A program made the translations under genes and the position numbers. From Bacteroidota bacterium (GTDB lineage: Bacteria; Bacteroidota; Bacteroidia; Bacteroidales; Prolixibacteraceae): 8,710 nt of DNA. Of the stretch, positions 6,701-8,710 are shown piece by piece (the first letter of the stretch is position 1; the number at the start of each line of letters is the position of its first letter). The stretch spans positions 1-8,710 of the forward strand of contig DAOVTY010000124.1 in NCBI GenBank assembly GCA_030632865.1. Reading direction: 5' to 3'. The notes beneath the pieces were generated by a model. That model saw only the letters and a program-made list of their open reading frames with translations, did not search any database and was not told the DNA's origin.

Positions 6701-8710
6701 TGCAAACGATTCGATGAATATGCACGAAGGTGGAGATCTATATTTCAACCTTGGAGATGTGTCTGAAGATGTTTTAAAAGATTCGAGAAAAGGATTTGAA
6801 AACGGACTGCCCACTTCGGAGTTGATAACCGATGTTGATACTACAATCTGGGGTCGTGTTTCAACCTTACAATCGTTGGTTAACGCTTTCGACAATAATC
6901 CAACATCGCGTATTTATCAGGATATTGGTTTCGACGGATTAAATCAGACTGATGAGCAAACACATTTTAATGAATACTTAAGTGAGCTTCAGTCGCAAGT
7001 TAATAATGATGCGTATCAATATGCATTTAACGATCCATCTTCAGATGATTTTCATTATTACAGAGGTACCGATTACGATCAGCAGGAAGTAGATATTTTG
7101 GCTCGATATAAAAAATATAACGGTCCGGAGGGGAATTCATCTACCGACGAAATTTCGCCTGAGAATTATCCAACAGCAGCATCAACTATTCCCGATATTG
7201 AAGACATTAACAACGACAATACATTAAACGAATACGAAAGATATTATCAATATAAAGTTAGTATCAGGAAAGAAGATATGCAGATGGGGCACAATCATAT
7301 TGCCGATATAAAAGAGAGTCGAGTTCAATTAAAAAACGGACAAGTTGCAGATATAAAATGGTATCAGTTTAAAATTCCAATTCGCGACCCCGATAAAGTA
7401 ATCGGGAATATTCGTGATTTTAAGTCGATTCGTTTTATGCGAATGTTTATGCACAGTTTCCGCGATTCTTCGGTTTTACGTTTTGCAACTCTCGATTTAG
7501 TGCGTTCAGATTGGCGTCGTTATTCTAAACATATTGGCGACGATGATGCATCTTCTCCAAATGCAAGTTTAGATGTTTCGGCTGTAAGTATTGAGGAAAA
7601 TGGTAGCCGCGAGCCTGTGAATTACATTTTACCTCCGGGAATAGACCGTGTTATTGACCCGGCAAATCCTCAATTGAGACAATTGAATGAACAGTCGATG
7701 GTAATAAAAGTTACCGATTTAGAACAAGGAGATGCCAGAGCCGCCTACAAACCACTATTCATGGATTTTCGAAGATATAAAAAACTAGGGCTTTTTATTC
7801 ATGCTGAAGAAATTGATGGGTTGCCATTAAAAGATAATGAATTGCACTTTTTTATTCGAATAGGTTCCGATTACAATCATAATTATTACGAATACGAAGT
7901 TCCCCTGAAACTTACTCCGCCCGGATATTATAACAGCGAAAACGAAAGCGACAGATATATAGTTTGGCCAGATGCCAACCTTTTAGATATTCCGTTAGAA
8001 TTATTTACCAATGCAAAACTTGCGCGTAACGACGAAATGCGACAAGAGGGATCTAATATTTCCATTCAGGATATTTACGAAATAATACACACCGGTTGGA
8101 ATAAAGATCAGAATAAAGTAAAAATAAAAGGTAGTCCGAACTTAGGAGGTATTCAAGTAATGATGATGGGTATTCGCAATAAAAAAGGACAAGTAAATAC
8201 CGGACCAAAATCTGTTGAAGTTTGGGCAAACGAAATGCGATTGTCCGATTTCGATGATGATGGTGGTTGGGCTGCAAATGCTAGAGTATCTGCCCGACTA
8301 GCCGATTTGGGTAGTATAACTATTGCCGGACGAACCCGCTCTGGAGGATTTGGTAGTCTTAGTCAGAATATAAATCAACGACAATTAGATGATTTGCACG
8401 AAATAGACATTGCTGCCTCGCTCGACTTTGGTCGTTTCTTCCCCGATAAAGCCGGAGTAAGAATACCAATGTATTATGGATACTCGCGAAGTGCCAGAAA
8501 CCCAAAATACAATCCACTCGACCCAGATATTGAACTATCCGAGTCGCTTCAACATACAGATAGTCAACACGAAAGAGATTCTATAAACTACATTTCGCAA
8601 GATTTAGTTATTAGAAAGAGCTTAAATTTTACTAATGTAAAAGTTGAACCTCAAAAACAACAAAATAAAACACATGTCTGGGATCCGGCAAATTTTGCAG
8701 CCACATATTC
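3687..8710 (+). CDS. sprA: SprA (Sov) type IX secretion system outer-membrane translocon, 3' end missing
   Basis: SprA is the giant outer-membrane beta-barrel through which the type IX secretion system exports proteins carrying a C-terminal signal. In gliding species it also secretes the SprB-type adhesins. The homologue in Porphyromonas gingivalis is Sov. The frame is open for 1674 codons to the right edge with no stop; family members are about 2,300-2,500 residues, so about two thirds is present. Residues 1-28 form a signal peptide. Family-like blocks in order: TEATFDYENK (225-234) and EAGNVSLPLNGSLITG (from 251). Next are INYFPEG (559-565) and GRIIFPVLEPFG (606-617). Then come ERPLTQKVNYGDDPISN (from 760), YIDDFEGTKT (832-841) and RWGGIMRKI (976-984). 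The last are NYILPPGI (1312-1319), VWANEMRLSDFDDDGGWAA (from 1512) and LDPDIEL (1611-1617). I checked the frame codon by codon and found no frameshift. No Shine-Dalgarno sequence precedes ATG 3687. In related genomes gcvH often follows sprA; that lies beyond this window. Whether this organism glides cannot be told from sprA alone. Confidence 0.97.
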   Translation, partial: MKLTRSLRKIYFSYLLIFLSAFANTAFAERVDFVGDFAILQMQDTVEMDTVGQLPYPFKDQPAFGHSKQDSLSLFLNNPSNIKYEIEFDPITGEYVFYKKMGTLNYRLPQTMSLDDYVKYDFENSVKNYWKERSRIQDMDNNGSLIPQLTIGSEAFNRVFGGNTINITPQGYVEVSFGYQMNATENPAIPERLRKVPTFDFDEKIQINVMGQIGTKMNMKVNYNTEATFDYENKMNLEYSGDEDEIIKRIEAGNVSLPLNGSLITGASNLFGIKAEMQFGKLTLTTLFSQHKGESQTVETEGGAQITSFEFSAANYEANRHFFLAQYFRDHYDEWLENTAVPRSPININKIEIWVTNKSNNFTEARNILSLMDLGEHDENIYNKVPQFQETPGNPYPDNIFPNNNANGLYYEMANTNSAIREVQNITQELSQFGQDFLGGRDFEKIEQARKLSPSEYSINERLGYISLNSALNTDEILAVAYNYTSNGKTFQVGEFSTDGISAPNTLILKLLKGTNLSPLLPTWNLMMKNVYSLNAYQITNEEFEFNIVYQNDSTGTYINYFPEGRLNGHILLEVMNLDKLNKQLDPYRDGIFDYIEGITVNSDRGRIIFPVLEPFGKHLADSIQDPVLIEKYTYQSLYDSSRVYAEQDAEHNKYKIVGSYKGSSSADIMLNTLNLSQGSVKVTAGGRQLVENVDYTVDYTLGRVKIINQALLEAGTPIQVSTESEDLFSMQRKTLMGGYANYAFSDNFNVGATALYMHERPLTQKVNYGDDPISNLMVGLDTRFSTESMALTRIIDALPFYTTKTASTIDFEAEVAQLIPGQSKATKGAAYIDDFEGTKTTINLKTRQSWVLASTPQFQNNLFPEANLSNTLEYGINRAKLAYYIIDPLFLRNNSLTPAHIKNDNNMQSNHFVREVFEKEIFPAKESPVGQPTNIPMFDLAFYPSERGPYNYDAGPSNYSSGTNTDGTLKNPETRWGGIMRKIQTSDFETSNIEFIEFWLMDPFANDSMNMHEGGDLYFNLGDVSEDVLKDSRKGFENGLPTSELITDVDTTIWGRVSTLQSLVNAFDNNPTSRIYQDIGFDGLNQTDEQTHFNEYLSELQSQVNNDAYQYAFNDPSSDDFHYYRGTDYDQQEVDILARYKKYNGPEGNSSTDEISPENYPTAASTIPDIEDINNDNTLNEYERYYQYKVSIRKEDMQMGHNHIADIKESRVQLKNGQVADIKWYQFKIPIRDPDKVIGNIRDFKSIRFMRMFMHSFRDSSVLRFATLDLVRSDWRRYSKHIGDDDASSPNASLDVSAVSIEENGSREPVNYILPPGIDRVIDPANPQLRQLNEQSMVIKVTDLEQGDARAAYKPLFMDFRRYKKLGLFIHAEEIDGLPLKDNELHFFIRIGSDYNHNYYEYEVPLKLTPPGYYNSENESDRYIVWPDANLLDIPLELFTNAKLARNDEMRQEGSNISIQDIYEIIHTGWNKDQNKVKIKGSPNLGGIQVMMMGIRNKKGQVNTGPKSVEVWANEMRLSDFDDDGGWAANARVSARLADLGSITIAGRTRSGGFGSLSQNINQRQLDDLHEIDIAASLDFGRFFPDKAGVRIPMYYGYSRSARNPKYNPLDPDIELSESLQHTDSQHERDSINYISQDLVIRKSLNFTNVKVEPQKQQNKTHVWDPANFAATY

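Noticed and set aside
6638..6895. Minus-strand open frame of 85 codons within sprA
   Set aside because: It is antisense to conserved SprA sequence (WGGIMRKI and the following block) and has no features of its own.
8053..8277. Minus-strand open frame of 74 codons within sprA
   Set aside because: It is antisense to the VWANEMRL region of SprA; its low-complexity histidine and leucine/tyrosine composition is typical of a shadow translation.
1..8710. A novel defence, mobile or biosynthetic system
   Set aside because: Every long coding region is accounted for by a conserved family, intergenic gaps are short, and no repeats, integrase or transposase signatures were seen on either strand.

Overview
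The window looks like a chromosomal housekeeping and secretion locus of a member of the Bacteroidota. The evidence is a long sprA gene (type IX secretion/gliding translocon, a family known from this phylum), AT-rich DNA, start codons preceded by A/T-rich sequence rather than a Shine-Dalgarno motif, and a TAnnTTTG-type -7 promoter element. A futalosine-pathway menaquinone gene (mqnC) next to sprA would fit an environmental lineage of Bacteroidia or Cytophagia. I cannot fix the order from the sequence.

Layout. Bases 1-433, minus strand: the N-terminal 144 codons of mqnC, a radical SAM enzyme of menaquinone synthesis, cut by the left edge. Bases 434-513: a short divergent intergenic region with candidate promoters facing both ways. 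From 514 to the right edge, all on the plus strand: pepA (M17 leucyl aminopeptidase), pdxA (pyridoxal phosphate synthesis), ruvA (Holliday junction binding) and sprA (outer-membrane translocon of the type IX secretion system). The last runs off the right edge after 1674 codons with no stop. Spacers of 38, 12 and 6 bases and no visible terminator suggest one transcription unit, pepA-pdxA-ruvA-sprA.

The genes do not form one pathway. mqnC serves respiration, pepA peptide turnover, pdxA cofactor supply, ruvA recombination repair and sprA protein export. The linkage of ruvA and sprA is, from memory, common in Bacteroidota and probably reflects conserved gene order rather than shared function. All the catalytic or structural residues I could check in MqnC (the part present), PepA, PdxA and RuvA are intact, and the sprA frame is open throughout.

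I found no mobile element, CRISPR array, RNA gene or clearly novel system. The points most worth checking are EF-hand-like acidic loops in SprA, a fourth cysteine beside the MqnC cluster motif, and the compact divergent promoter region. There is no gene-free stretch longer than about 80 bases.
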